Shown: piece after piece, positions 1-8,145 of the stretch
Layout of the letters: each line of letters opens with the position of its first letter
Position numbering within the stretch: position 1 is the stretch's first letter
Source: Pseudoteredinibacter isoporae_A
GTDB lineage: Bacteria > Pseudomonadota > Gammaproteobacteria > Pseudomonadales > Cellvibrionaceae
Direction: 5' to 3'
DNA length: 64,000 nt
Assembly (NCBI RefSeq): GCF_040372805.1
Contig: NZ_BAABWJ010000001.1
Coordinates: 186,001 to 250,000 of the forward strand
The notes under the pieces: model-generated
Database searches by the model: none
What the model saw: only the letters and a program-made list of their open reading frames with translations
Told to the model about the DNA's origin: nothing
Translations under genes and position numbers: made by a program

Positions 1-700
1 CCAAGTCGGCGCCGTGGCGAATCACTGCCTCGGCGGTTGGTGCTCGATTCTCAACCAACAATGGATTGGGGATCCCATTAGGAAAATGACCATCAGCCTC
101 ATGATGAACTTTGATGAACTCGAAGGGCAGATGGGACTCAAGGGCATCAATGACCTCACCTGCACCGCCATTGCCAGCGTTCACTACAATTTTAAGTGGC
201 GACAAATGCTCAACATTGACGTAGGACAGCAGATGCTCAACATAACGAGGGCGGGAATCCACATGACTGACCTGCCCTTTGCTTTCAGCCTTGCTGAAAT
301 CATCAGCTTCGGCCAAAGCCTGAATCAGCTTGAGCCCGGTATCACCACTGATTGGCTTGGCGCCTTCACGGACAAACTTCATGCCGTTGTAGTCCATGGG
401 ATTGTGGCTGGCGGTTACACAAATACCACCATCAACCGGCTGATCAAAAGCGGCGAAATAAACCTCTTCGGTTCCACAGCGACCAATATGGAGCACATCC
501 GCTCCCATATCAGTAATGCCCTCAATCAGGGCATTGGTCAGTGATTCACTGCTCAAACGAACATCATGACCCACCACCACCGACTTTGCGCCGAGAAACT
601 CTACAAATGCACATCCTATGCGATAGGCGATAGCCTCATTCAACTGGTCTGGAACACGCCCGCGAATATCGTAGGCCTTAAAACACGTTAGTGTGCTCAC
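1..700 (-). CDS. manB: Phosphomannomutase (CpsG/ManB type), 5' part only
   Basis: Converts mannose-6-phosphate to mannose-1-phosphate, feeding GDP-mannose synthesis for surface polysaccharides (family knowledge). The first 233 codons can be read on the minus strand and the gene continues beyond the left edge. The protein begins MSTLTCFKAYDIRG, carries the phosphoserine loop TASHNP followed by MDYNGMK, and later NAGNGGAG and FPNGIPNPL, all typical of alpha-D-phosphohexomutases and closest from memory to enterobacterial CpsG. The start is a GTG at 700-698, preceded by an AGAAGGGG ribosome binding site. No in-frame stop appears up to position 1. The 0.5-kb open frame on the opposite strand is a shadow. 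Whether it also accepts glucose, like AlgC, cannot be judged from this part. Confidence 0.93.
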   Translation of the reverse strand, partial: MSTLTCFKAYDIRGRVPDQLNEAIAYRIGCAFVEFLGAKSVVVGHDVRLSSESLTNALIEGITDMGADVLHIGRCGTEEVYFAAFDQPVDGGICVTASHNPMDYNGMKFVREGAKPISGDTGLKLIQALAEADDFSKAESKGQVSHVDSRPRYVEHLLSYVNVEHLSPLKIVVNAGNGGAGEVIDALESHLPFEFIKVHHEADGHFPNGIPNPLLVENRAPTAEAVIRHGADL

Positions 701-806
701 CCGAAACCCCTTCTTTTCCAGGTTAGTAATACTTGCTTAAAGCAAAAGCGGCCAATATACCACAGCCATACGTCTTAAGTGTGACATAGCCTGTCCCCCT
801 GAGCCC

Positions 807-834
807 TAGACATCGCTTATCTAGACGGTAGAAT
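807..834 (+). promoter_or_regulatory. Probable fabA promoter
   Basis: TAGACA (807-812) and TAGAAT (829-834) are separated by 16 bp, a sigma70-like arrangement about 80 bp before the fabA ATG. The -10 box sits in GGTAGAATGTGCGCTCC; nearly the same string precedes prs. A GC-rich stretch directly after the -10 box is typical of growth-rate or stringently controlled promoters. The hexamer CTAGAC occurs three times here (806, 821, 870). No clear FabR-type palindrome was seen. Inferred from sequence only. Confidence 0.45.
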
Positions 835-921
835 GTGCGCTCCCTAGCCCGGCTGGTACTCCCTCCAGGCTAGACTGCCGCCACTCAAGGCTGCACAAAG
901 ATTAATCAACCAGAGTACATT

Positions 922-1443
922 ATGGAATTCCAGCCTAAAAACGCTTACAACCGCGATGAGCTGCTCGAGTGCGGCCACGGAAACCTGTTTGGCCCGGGTA
1001 ATGCCCAACTCCCAGTGCCCAATATGCTAATGCTGGATCGCATTACCGACATTAATCTTGATGGCGGTGAGTATGGCAAAGGCAAAATCGTTGCTGAACT
1101 CGACATCACTCCGGAACTCTGGTTTTTTGACTGCCACTTCCCTGGCGACCCGGTAATGCCTGGCTGCTTGGGTCTGGATGCCATGTGGCAGCTGGTTGGC
1201 TTCTTCCTGGCTTGGAAAGGTAACACCGGTAAAGGTCGAGCCTTGGGCTCTGGTGAAGTTAAGTTCACCGGCCAGATTTTACCCACGGCCAAAAAAGTGA
1301 CTTATGAGATTGACCTTAAGCGCGTCATTGAGCGGAAGCTGGTGATGGGGCTGGCGGATGGCAAGGTCTCCGTAGACGGCAAAGAAATTTACTTTGCCAA
1401 AGATCTGAAAGTCGGCCTTTTCCAGAATACCGACTCTTTCTAA
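922..1443 (+). CDS. fabA: 3-hydroxydecanoyl-ACP dehydratase/isomerase FabA
   Basis: Dehydrates 3-hydroxydecanoyl-ACP and isomerises the trans-2 product to cis-3-decenoyl-ACP, the branch point to unsaturated fatty acids, in the cytoplasm as a dimer. The 173-residue protein has the full length of the family. The hot-dog core shows the active site histidine H72 in DCHFPGDPVMPG and the aspartate D86 in CLGLDAMWQL, matching H70 and D84 of the E. coli enzyme. It is followed directly by fabB, the elongating synthase of the same branch, as in Pseudomonas, but a strong hairpin terminator lies between the two genes, so fabB may be partly expressed on its own. The ATG is preceded by a weak ribosome binding site (CCAGAGTACATT). 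Confidence 0.98.
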   Translation: MEFQPKNAYNRDELLECGHGNLFGPGNAQLPVPNMLMLDRITDINLDGGEYGKGKIVAELDITPELWFFDCHFPGDPVMPGCLGLDAMWQLVGFFLAWKGNTGKGRALGSGEVKFTGQILPTAKKVTYEIDLKRVIERKLVMGLADGKVSVDGKEIYFAKDLKVGLFQNTDSF

Positions 1444-1464
1444 AGCGACCGATATCAACATTAT

Positions 1465-1500
1465 ACGGGGGTGCCGACTGAGGCACCCCCGTTTTATTTG
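1465..1500 (+). terminator. Rho-independent terminator after fabA
   Basis: Perfect 11-bp stem ACGGGGGTGCC / GGCACCCCCGT (1465-1475 and 1482-1492) with a 6-nt loop, followed by TTTATTTG. It lies between fabA and fabB, so it would reduce rather than couple fabB transcription. Confidence 0.85.
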
Positions 1501-1549
1501 TGCAATAATAAGCGGCCACAATGGCTAATGGCCCGATGAGGAAACAACA

Positions 1550-2767
1550 ATGAAACGTGTGGTAGTCACCGGCATGGGTATTGTCTCTTGTCTTGGGAAC
1601 AATATCGCAGCGGTAAGCGAATCCTTGCGCAACGGGCGCTCTGGTATCAGCCGTCAACCTGTCTATGAAGAAATGGGCTTTCGCAGCCACATTGCCGGCC
1701 AGGTTGATATCGACCTGAAAGAACATATCGATCGCAAAACTTTGCGCTTTATGGGCAACGCGGCGGGCTACTCGTACATCTCCATGCAGCAAGCCATTGA
1801 CGATGCTGGCTTGAGCGAAGAGCAGGTTTCCAATATTCGTACCGGTCTGATCATGGGTTCCGGCGGCGCCTCCTCTGAAAATCTGGTGGAAGCTGCCGAC
1901 ATTTTACGCGAACGCGGCTTGAAGCGGGTTGGCCCTTATCGTGTTACCCAGACAATGGGAAGCACAACATCGGCATGCTTGGCCACGCCATTTAAAATCA
2001 AAGGCGTGAACTATTCTATTTCGTCCGCCTGCTCCACCAGCGCACACTGTATTGGCGTTGCGATGGAACAAATTCAGCTGGGCAAGCAAGACATCGTTTT
2101 TGCTGGCGGCGGCGAAGAAGAGCACTGGACTCTGACCGCCTTGTTTGATGCCATGGGCGCGCTTTCCACCAAATATAACGACAACCCCGAGCAAGCTTCA
2201 CGCACCTACGACGCAAACCGCGACGGTTTTGTGATCGCTGGCGGCGGCGGCTGTCTGGTTCTGGAAGAGCTTGAGCACGCAAAAGCACGCGGCGCAAAAA
2301 TTTATGCTGAAGTGGTTGGCTATGGCGCAACCTCTGATGGCCATGACATGGTCGCCCCCTCAGGAGAAGGGGCAGTTCGCTGTATGCAATTGGCCATGTC
2401 CACTGTTGATGGCGATATCAATTACATCAACACACACGGTACCAGCACACCCGTTGGCGACGTCGCCGAACTGAAAGCGATTCGCGAAGTCTTTGGCGAT
2501 AACATTCCGCCACTGGCCTCTACGAAATCTTTATCAGGCCACTCCCTGGGCGCCGCAGGTGTTCAGGAAGCCATCTACTCCCTGATTATGATGAAAGATA
2601 ATTTCATCGCGGCCTCAGCCAACGTTGAGACGCTTGATGATGCAGCCGACGGCATGCCGGTTGTCACCGATGTTCGTGAAAACGTTGAGATCAAGCGCAC
2701 TCTGTCGAACAGCTTTGGCTTCGGCGGCACCAACGCCTGTTTGGTAATGGAAAAATACGAAGCCTAA
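1550..2767 (+). CDS. fabB: Beta-ketoacyl-ACP synthase I FabB
   Basis: Condenses malonyl-ACP with acyl-ACP and is required to elongate the cis-3-decenoyl product of FabA. The 405-residue thiolase-fold protein carries the Cys-His-His triad: C161 in SISSACSTSAH, H295 in NTHGTSTPVGD and H330 in KSLSGHSLGAAG; the C-terminal glycine-rich NSFGFGGTNACL is also present. The ATG at 1550 has a good ribosome binding site (GATGAGGAAACAACA). Pairing with fabA is the hallmark of the anaerobic route to unsaturated fatty acids in gammaproteobacteria. Confidence 0.98.
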   Translation: MKRVVVTGMGIVSCLGNNIAAVSESLRNGRSGISRQPVYEEMGFRSHIAGQVDIDLKEHIDRKTLRFMGNAAGYSYISMQQAIDDAGLSEEQVSNIRTGLIMGSGGASSENLVEAADILRERGLKRVGPYRVTQTMGSTTSACLATPFKIKGVNYSISSACSTSAHCIGVAMEQIQLGKQDIVFAGGGEEEHWTLTALFDAMGALSTKYNDNPEQASRTYDANRDGFVIAGGGGCLVLEELEHAKARGAKIYAEVVGYGATSDGHDMVAPSGEGAVRCMQLAMSTVDGDINYINTHGTSTPVGDVAELKAIREVFGDNIPPLASTKSLSGHSLGAAGVQEAIYSLIMMKDNFIAASANVETLDDAADGMPVVTDVRENVEIKRTLSNSFGFGGTNACLVMEKYEA

Positions 2768-2783
2768 GGTTTCGCTGATTTCC

Positions 2784-2824
2784 CAAAAACAAAAAAAGGC
2801 CCTTTGGGCCTTTTTTTGTTTTTG
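2784..2824. terminator. Bidirectional terminator between fabB and acyl-CoA ligase gene
   Basis: An extended palindrome with GGCCC-TTT-GGGCC core flanked by A-runs on the left and T-runs on the right. It can act as a terminator for fabB on the plus strand and for the convergent acyl-CoA ligase gene on the minus strand. Confidence 0.9.
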
Positions 2825-2840
2825 GCTTTGCACCGCAAAA

Positions 2841-4403
2841 TTAATTCACAGCTTTGGCTTTGCCGTCCCAATACGGTTTACGCAATTCCGTTTTTAGAAT
2901 CTTTCCTGCACCACTCAAAGGCAATGGGTCGGCTTGCAAACTGACGCTGCGTGGACATTTAAAACCAGCGATCCGTGTTTTACAGTGCTCAATAATGTCA
3001 GCCTCACTGACATGCATACCAACCTTGCTTTGAATAACCGCGTGCACCTGCTCACCCCACTGTTCACTCGGAATACCAATAACCGCGCAGGACTCAACCG
3101 CAGGATGTTGATAGAGCGCATGCTCAACCTCAACCGAGTAAACATTTTCGCCGCCACTGATGATCATATCCTTCACGCGGTCAACGATGAAAATGTATCC
3201 CTCCTTATCCATGTAAGCACCGTCACCGGTGTGCAGCCAGCCGTTCTTCAGCGTTTCTGCCGTGGTCTCTTCCATACCCAAATAACCGATCATGACATTA
3301 TCGCCTTTCGCGCAGACTTGACCTATTTCACCGCGAGGTAATTCCTGATCATCGTCATCCAAAATCGCAAGTGTTACACCAGGCGCCGCTTTACCTGCCG
3401 ACTTCAACAAGCGCGAGCGTGGGCCTTCCAACACATGATCTTCCGGCATTAACACCGTCAGCACAGGCGCCGCTTCGGTTTGGCCGTAGGCCTGCATAAA
3501 TTCAATATCCGGGTATTTACCCATCGCCGCTTTCAACACCGCCTCGGGCATTGGAGAGGCACCATAGAAAATAGATTTCAACGAAGAGAGGTCATAGCCA
3601 TCCAACTCCGGATAACTCATCACCATTCCCACCATCGTGGGCACAAGAAGAATACGTGTCACACTTTCCTGACCGATCAATTCCAATACCCGCTTGGGAT
3701 CAAAACCAGGAGTAAACACATGGGTGCCACCCAACAAACAAAAACAAATCGCGTTGTAGGCATCCGCTGCGTGGAACATTGGGGCTGCGTGCAAATAAAT
3801 CTCTTCACTGCCGTATGATTGCAGGACCATTCCCTGCATCGCATTGAACAACATATTGTGATGACTCAGCATCACACCTTTAGAACGCCCGGTAGTTCCG
3901 CCAGTATAATAAAGCGCAACCAAGTCGTCGGGCTGCACCGGAAAAGCATCTATTTCACCCGCATCAGCCAATAAACCCTCGTAGTGTGGCATTCCCTCGG
4001 GCGCCTCACCGTTATCCATAAAAATAACGTGTTTGAGATTAGGCAAACTGGCATTGAGATGATCCAACATGGGCAAAAACTGGCGGTCAATCAGCAGCAC
4101 TTCACTGTCACTGTTACTCATCCAGTACTCGACCTCAGGAGCAGCAAGCCGAGTGTTAATTGGTACATACACCCCCCCCGCCCATGGGATCGCAAACATG
4201 GCTTCGAGATAACGATCGCTGTTTAAGGACAAGATTGCCACCCGAGAGCCCTGACCAACACCGAGCGTTTGCAGTGCGCCGGCAAACTGACTGACTCGCT
4301 GCTGAAACTCTTTCCAATTGTGGCGACGATCACCGTCAATGGTGGCGATTTTTTCCGCGCGCTGCTGAACCACACGCTGTAGGGTGTTGGAGAACGTGAG
4401 CAT
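2841..4403 (-). CDS. Fatty-acid--CoA ligase (ANL superfamily)
   Basis: Activates a carboxylic acid with ATP to acyl-AMP and transfers it to CoA. The 520-residue protein has the adenylation P-loop YYTGGTTGRSKG near residue 167, the A5 motif QAYGQTEAAPV, the A7 motif WLHTGD, the A8 hinge region SGGENVYSVEVE, and the A10 catalytic lysine in SGAGKILK. No signal peptide or membrane segment. Start ATG at 4403 with AAGGTG a few bases upstream. The chain length of the substrate cannot be told; medium to long fatty acids are likely from overall resemblance to FadD-like ligases. It converges on fabB, but whether it is functionally tied to fabAB is unknown. Confidence 0.92.
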   Translation of the reverse strand: MLTFSNTLQRVVQQRAEKIATIDGDRRHNWKEFQQRVSQFAGALQTLGVGQGSRVAILSLNSDRYLEAMFAIPWAGGVYVPINTRLAAPEVEYWMSNSDSEVLLIDRQFLPMLDHLNASLPNLKHVIFMDNGEAPEGMPHYEGLLADAGEIDAFPVQPDDLVALYYTGGTTGRSKGVMLSHHNMLFNAMQGMVLQSYGSEEIYLHAAPMFHAADAYNAICFCLLGGTHVFTPGFDPKRVLELIGQESVTRILLVPTMVGMVMSYPELDGYDLSSLKSIFYGASPMPEAVLKAAMGKYPDIEFMQAYGQTEAAPVLTVLMPEDHVLEGPRSRLLKSAGKAAPGVTLAILDDDDQELPRGEIGQVCAKGDNVMIGYLGMEETTAETLKNGWLHTGDGAYMDKEGYIFIVDRVKDMIISGGENVYSVEVEHALYQHPAVESCAVIGIPSEQWGEQVHAVIQSKVGMHVSEADIIEHCKTRIAGFKCPRSVSLQADPLPLSGAGKILKTELRKPYWDGKAKAVN

Positions 4404-4543
4404 AATGCACCTTGAATTTATTGTGACTTATTCTTAACGAGGTTGTATTCAAGGGTAAGGATAATCAGCAGCATGAGCCCTTAGCAAGGGCACAATTCGC
4501 CAAATCAGTAGACAGCAGCTATCAGCTGCACCGATCTTTCAGG

Positions 4544-5398
4544 TTAACGATTGTCGAGATAGGCTTTAACTCGGGATTCAAGGCGCAAACGCCAGGACCG
4601 TTGCTGCACACCGAAATCATCCCGACTCGCCAGACATCCCAATACCGCACTGGGGTACAACGTTCCGGAATCATCCTCCTGTAGCTGTCCGGTTTGATGC
4701 CCCAATGACCGCACAATGTCCTCCAGGTACTCCGCAAACTCTTTTTCATCGCAGGGATCTGAACTGGCGTAATGATAAATTCCCCAGTTTTCAGCACCGG
4801 AAAAGATTTGTTTTATCATGGCCACCAACACCCGACAGGCGTCATCGATAAATGTTGGCGACGCTCGACGCTCCGAACTGACGGCTACGGTTCCTTTACT
4901 GAGCAACAGGTCCAGAAGGCGCGTAAATACACTGTCGCCATGCTGACAAATCAGCCAGCTGAGACGATAAATAATATAGCGCTCACACTGCAATTGGACT
5001 TTACGCTCTGCATCCCAAAGCGCCTGCCCCAAGGCCGTCAATGGCGATGGGTGATCGTCCTCGCGATACACCGTCAGGTTCTCCCCGCCGAAAACTTCAT
5101 GACTGGAGAGCTGCACAATGGGGATATCCAGGGACTTTGCCGCAGCCGCCAACACTTCGCTGGCACTGACCAACAATGCTCGCCGCTCTGGGTCATCTCC
5201 CACCGAGTAAGCCAACGTATTGATTAGTAGATCCACCTCTTCCTCTGCAAGAAAGCGCTCAGTGGCAGCCTCAGCATCCTCAGCCGACAGCAATCCAGCG
5301 GGCAAACATTTCAAGGAAAAAGGTTCTTGCTCCAAGGCTTCAATAAGATGCTGGGCAAAAATGGACTGATCACAACTGAGGATAATTTTCTGGGCCAC
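4544..5398 (-). CDS. RmlD-like NAD(P)-binding protein with degenerate active site
   Basis: A 284-residue protein of the RmlD / extended short-chain dehydrogenase family (dTDP-4-dehydrorhamnose reductase-like). Recognisable parts are the central LSSHEVFGG (equivalent of the S/T-TDYVFDG region) followed by YREDDHPSPLTALGQALWDAE, and YRLSWL later. Two hallmarks are missing: the N-terminal glycine-rich nucleotide motif is replaced by LSCDQSIFAQ, and the YxxxK catalytic pair is replaced by LGQAL. A reductase activity is therefore unlikely; a non-catalytic or altered role is inferred. It lies downstream of ssb on the same strand with a terminator between, and no sugar-nucleotide genes are nearby. 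Two short hairpins (4477-4491 and 4515-4529) lie after its stop. Confidence 0.72.
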   Translation of the reverse strand: MAQKIILSCDQSIFAQHLIEALEQEPFSLKCLPAGLLSAEDAEAATERFLAEEEVDLLINTLAYSVGDDPERRALLVSASEVLAAAAKSLDIPIVQLSSHEVFGGENLTVYREDDHPSPLTALGQALWDAERKVQLQCERYIIYRLSWLICQHGDSVFTRLLDLLLSKGTVAVSSERRASPTFIDDACRVLVAMIKQIFSGAENWGIYHYASSDPCDEKEFAEYLEDIVRSLGHQTGQLQEDDSGTLYPSAVLGCLASRDDFGVQQRSWRLRLESRVKAYLDNR

Positions 5399-5490
5399 GA
5401 AATCCGATTACCTAATCAAACTTTTACTTCTGCTCAGATCATAACAAGCCGAAGGCCGGAACACTATCCGGGCTCGATCTTGATATGAAC

Positions 5491-5523
5491 GGGAAAAGAA
5501 AAGGCCCGCACAGCGAGCCTTTA
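5491..5523 (-). terminator. Rho-independent terminator after ssb
   Basis: On the minus strand the stem AAAGGCTCGC / GCGGGCCTTT with a 3-nt loop is followed by TCTTTTCCC. It lies just after the ssb stop codon. Confidence 0.8.
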
Positions 5524-5545
5524 GTAACACAATATACAACGATTC

Positions 5546-6121
5546 TCAGAATGGAATATCGTCGTCAAAACTGTTGTCGAAGCCCTGCGGCTGAGGCGCG
5601 GCTTGAGGAGCAGCAGGCTGTTGCTGCTGGGCCGGCGGAGGCGACATTGGCGCCTGTTGTTGCGGAGCTGCAGCTTGCGGTGCTTGCTGTTGCTGATAGC
5701 CCCCCTGCTGCTGATACGCTTGCTGCGGCTGCTGCTGTGGCATACCACCACCCTGTGGCGCGTAACCCTGATCCATACCTCCTTGGCGCCCACCCAGCAT
5801 CTGCATTTCATTGGCTACGATTTCAGTCGTGTAGCGATCCTGGCCAGACTGATCCTGCCATTTACGCGTTTGCAGGCGACCCTCAACATAGACTTGAGAC
5901 CCCTTGCGAAGGTACTCTCCAGCAATCTCCGCCAGTCGATTAAAGAACACAATGCGGTGCCATTCGGTACGCTCTTGCTTCTGCCCAGATTGCTTATCTG
6001 TCCATGAATCACTGGTCGCAACACTGATATTGGTCACCGCACTGCCAGAAGGCAGATATTTGGTTTCCGGGTCCTGACCGCAGTTGCCGACAATGATGAC
6101 TTTATTAATGCCTCGGGCCAT
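5546..6121 (-). CDS. ssb: Single-stranded DNA-binding protein
   Basis: Coats single-stranded DNA as a tetramer in replication, recombination and repair. The 191-residue protein has an N-terminal OB fold (about 1-110, starting MARGINKVIIVGN), a low-complexity linker rich in Gln, Pro, Ala and Gly (about 115-180), and the acidic C-terminal tip DDDIPF that recruits partner proteins. Length is near the E. coli value. The arrangement ssb, MFS transporter, uvrA is conserved in Pseudomonas. A CTG-N10-CAG LexA box was looked for upstream of ssb and not found; the one before uvrA is over 2.7 kb away. Confidence 0.98.
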   Translation of the reverse strand: MARGINKVIIVGNCGQDPETKYLPSGSAVTNISVATSDSWTDKQSGQKQERTEWHRIVFFNRLAEIAGEYLRKGSQVYVEGRLQTRKWQDQSGQDRYTTEIVANEMQMLGGRQGGMDQGYAPQGGGMPQQQPQQAYQQQGGYQQQQAPQAAAPQQQAPMSPPPAQQQQPAAPQAAPQPQGFDNSFDDDIPF

Positions 6122-6217
6122 GTTTTTCTCCTAAATTTACGTCACTGGCCAATCAACTGAGTCTTACACGGCCAAAGTGCTATTCTATCTTATTTTCTAC
6201 CCTGTTTGCTGCCCTGT

Positions 6218-7585
6218 TTACAGCCCGACAGCGGCATCCAATTGCAAGGCAGCAAGTCGCTCTTGCTGGAAGTCTTTTTCATCCACCCGGACACTCGCAA
6301 CACCCGCATCGCTAATGGCCACTTCGAGCACACCCGGCAAAGCCGATAACTGCGCCACCGCAGCCAGCCGCCTATCCGCGTGCACATCGACAAACACTGT
6401 AGAGAATTCCGGCAGAGGCGGTAAGCGCCAGAGCACCAAGGCAATAAGCACCACCAGCAACAGCAACAATATAAACACCCCGGAAACTCCGTAAAGCTGC
6501 AACAAGGCTCCACCAGCCAACCCACCCAGAAACGTGCCGACAAACTGACCGGTAGAATACACGCCCGACGCGGCACCACGCTGCGCCATAGACAGCAAAC
6601 GGGTGAGCATTGAGGGCAAGCTGGCTTCAAGCACATTAAAGCCGATGAAAAAGAGCAGTAAACCCGCCAATAGCACCAGCGCCCCCGCCCAACCGGTACC
6701 CACCGACCACAACAAAACGCCAGCCAGAAATAACGCACCCACGGCTCCGCGCAACACCCATTGGTGACGCTTGGCACGCTCGGCCCAAATAATGGCAGGC
6801 ACCATAAACGCGAAAGCAAGCAGCATTACCGGCAGATAAACCTGCCAGTGCAAAGTGACCTCAAGGCTCAACGTCTGCAATAGCACTCCAGGTACTGCAA
6901 CAAAGATAGCCATTAAGGCGAAATGCAAAGTAAAGACCGCTGCACTCAAACGCAGCAAGGCTACATTAGCCAACACATGAGCAAAAGAGACCGGCTCCGT
7001 AACCTTCATCTTCGGAGGCTCAGGCAAGCCAAACTGGAGCATCAACAACCCCAACAGCGCGAGAACCGCCGTCACCACAAACAACAATGGAAGCCCACCA
7101 AGAGACGCAAGCAATGGCCCCAACACAAGTGAAATGGCAAAAGCAACGCCGATCGCCGCACCAATGGACGCCATCGCTTTGCTGCGATTACGCTCAGCGG
7201 TAACATCCCCCACCAGCGCCATAATCACGCCTGCGATCGCCCCAGCTCCTTGCAACGCCCGTCCGGCAATCAACCCCCAGACACTCTCGCTAAAAGCCGC
7301 CAACAAACTGCCCAAGGCAAACAGTAACAAGCCCAAAGCAATCATCGGCTTGCGCCCCCAGCGATCGGAACACAAACCGAAAGGTATTTGCAGCAACGCC
7401 TGACTGAGCCCATAAACCCCGAGCGCCAATCCCATCAACACCGGTGTGGATCCCTCATACTGATCGCCGTATAACGTCAGCAACGGGAGCACCATAAACA
7501 AACCAAGCATGCGAAAGATGTATAGGAGCGTGAGAACGAGTACAGATCGGCGTTCGAACGCTGACATTTCCGGCACAGCAGTCAT
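6218..7585 (-). CDS. yajR: MFS transporter of the YajR type with C-terminal YAM domain
   Basis: A 455-residue major facilitator protein of the inner membrane, proton-coupled efflux being the presumed activity; the natural substrate of the family is not known. About twelve hydrophobic segments fill residues 15-385. Motif A appears as DRWGRKP after the second helix, and GRALQGAGAIAG corresponds to the antiporter motif. The soluble tail after about residue 390 (STVFVDVHADRR through the C-terminus) resembles the ferredoxin-like YAM domain of E. coli YajR, a protein of almost identical length. It lies between ssb and uvrA, as in Pseudomonas. An internal methionine at residue 7 is an alternative start. 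Confidence 0.9.
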   Translation of the reverse strand: MTAVPEMSAFERRSVLVLTLLYIFRMLGLFMVLPLLTLYGDQYEGSTPVLMGLALGVYGLSQALLQIPFGLCSDRWGRKPMIALGLLLFALGSLLAAFSESVWGLIAGRALQGAGAIAGVIMALVGDVTAERNRSKAMASIGAAIGVAFAISLVLGPLLASLGGLPLLFVVTAVLALLGLLMLQFGLPEPPKMKVTEPVSFAHVLANVALLRLSAAVFTLHFALMAIFVAVPGVLLQTLSLEVTLHWQVYLPVMLLAFAFMVPAIIWAERAKRHQWVLRGAVGALFLAGVLLWSVGTGWAGALVLLAGLLLFFIGFNVLEASLPSMLTRLLSMAQRGAASGVYSTGQFVGTFLGGLAGGALLQLYGVSGVFILLLLLVVLIALVLWRLPPLPEFSTVFVDVHADRRLAAVAQLSALPGVLEVAISDAGVASVRVDEKDFQQERLAALQLDAAVGL

Positions 7586-8145
7586 AATTGAGAATTCCGG
7601 GGCAAATGGGCAATTTTAACAGCAGGTGCCAGCGAAATATATTCCCGACACGACAACTAAACCCGTATGTCGCCAGGCCGCGCCAGAACTGGGCTAGCAC
7701 AAGTTTGCTGAATACAAGATTAAAGAAAAACCTTAAAAATAAGGGCTTATAGGGCAAATTTATAAGCTCTCACGTCAAAACCACAGGCAAGAAAACTAAG
7801 CTTCTGGCGAATTCCCAAAAGCAGAACCATACTTATTACTGAATTTTGAAAAAGCATGGGTTCTTTTTATTGCAGCTATCATTAGGGCCACTTATTCTTG
7901 ACAGGCTAGCCCTCAGTAATGTGACTTAGATCAGAGTTTTCCACTCTAGGAAGTAGTAGGCGAGGTATTAGATAAAGCTCTTTTTATCTCTTCATTTCCA
8001 ATTCTAAAGACTTAGCTGACTCAGCACGGTCATAAATAAGCCCTAGAACTCCCTAGCTGGGATTTGAGGGGCAAACATAACCTATAAAAGCGAACCGTAA
8101 CTACATGTAACCATGACTTAAGTATATACCGCACAGGAATGCATT
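7586..8145. other. 560-bp intergenic region between yajR and the CsgD-like gene
   Basis: AT-rich, no convincing open frame. It must contain the divergent promoters of yajR (minus) and the LuxR-type gene (plus). A TTGACA stands at 7898-7903 but without a convincing -10 box at the right distance; TATAAA at 8083-8088 lacks a well-spaced -35. The long leader would suit a multi-input promoter like that of csgD, but no specific sites can be named. Confidence 0.5.

Noticed and set aside
14..544. 176-codon open frame on the plus strand at the left edge
   Set aside because: It is antisense to the phosphomannomutase reading frame, which has clear family motifs on the minus strand; the plus-strand translation has no recognisable domain.
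806..875. Three CTAGAC hexamers before fabA as a repeat array
   Set aside because: Spacings of 15 and 49 bp are irregular and the hexamer is short, so chance is not excluded; mentioned only with the promoter.
2016..2330. Long antisense frames inside fabB and fabA
   Set aside because: They lie wholly within conserved enzymes and are explained by codon bias of the real genes.
6122..6217. LexA box upstream of ssb
   Set aside because: No CTG-N10-CAG was found in this gap; the only convincing LexA site is before uvrA.
6190..6819. 209-codon antisense/alternate frame within yajR
   Set aside because: Cys/Trp-rich translation without family resemblance, overlapping the in-frame MFS protein on the same strand.
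7455..7757. 100-codon minus-strand frame running into the yajR upstream region
   Set aside because: Overlaps the yajR start out of frame and lacks a ribosome binding site or conserved features.
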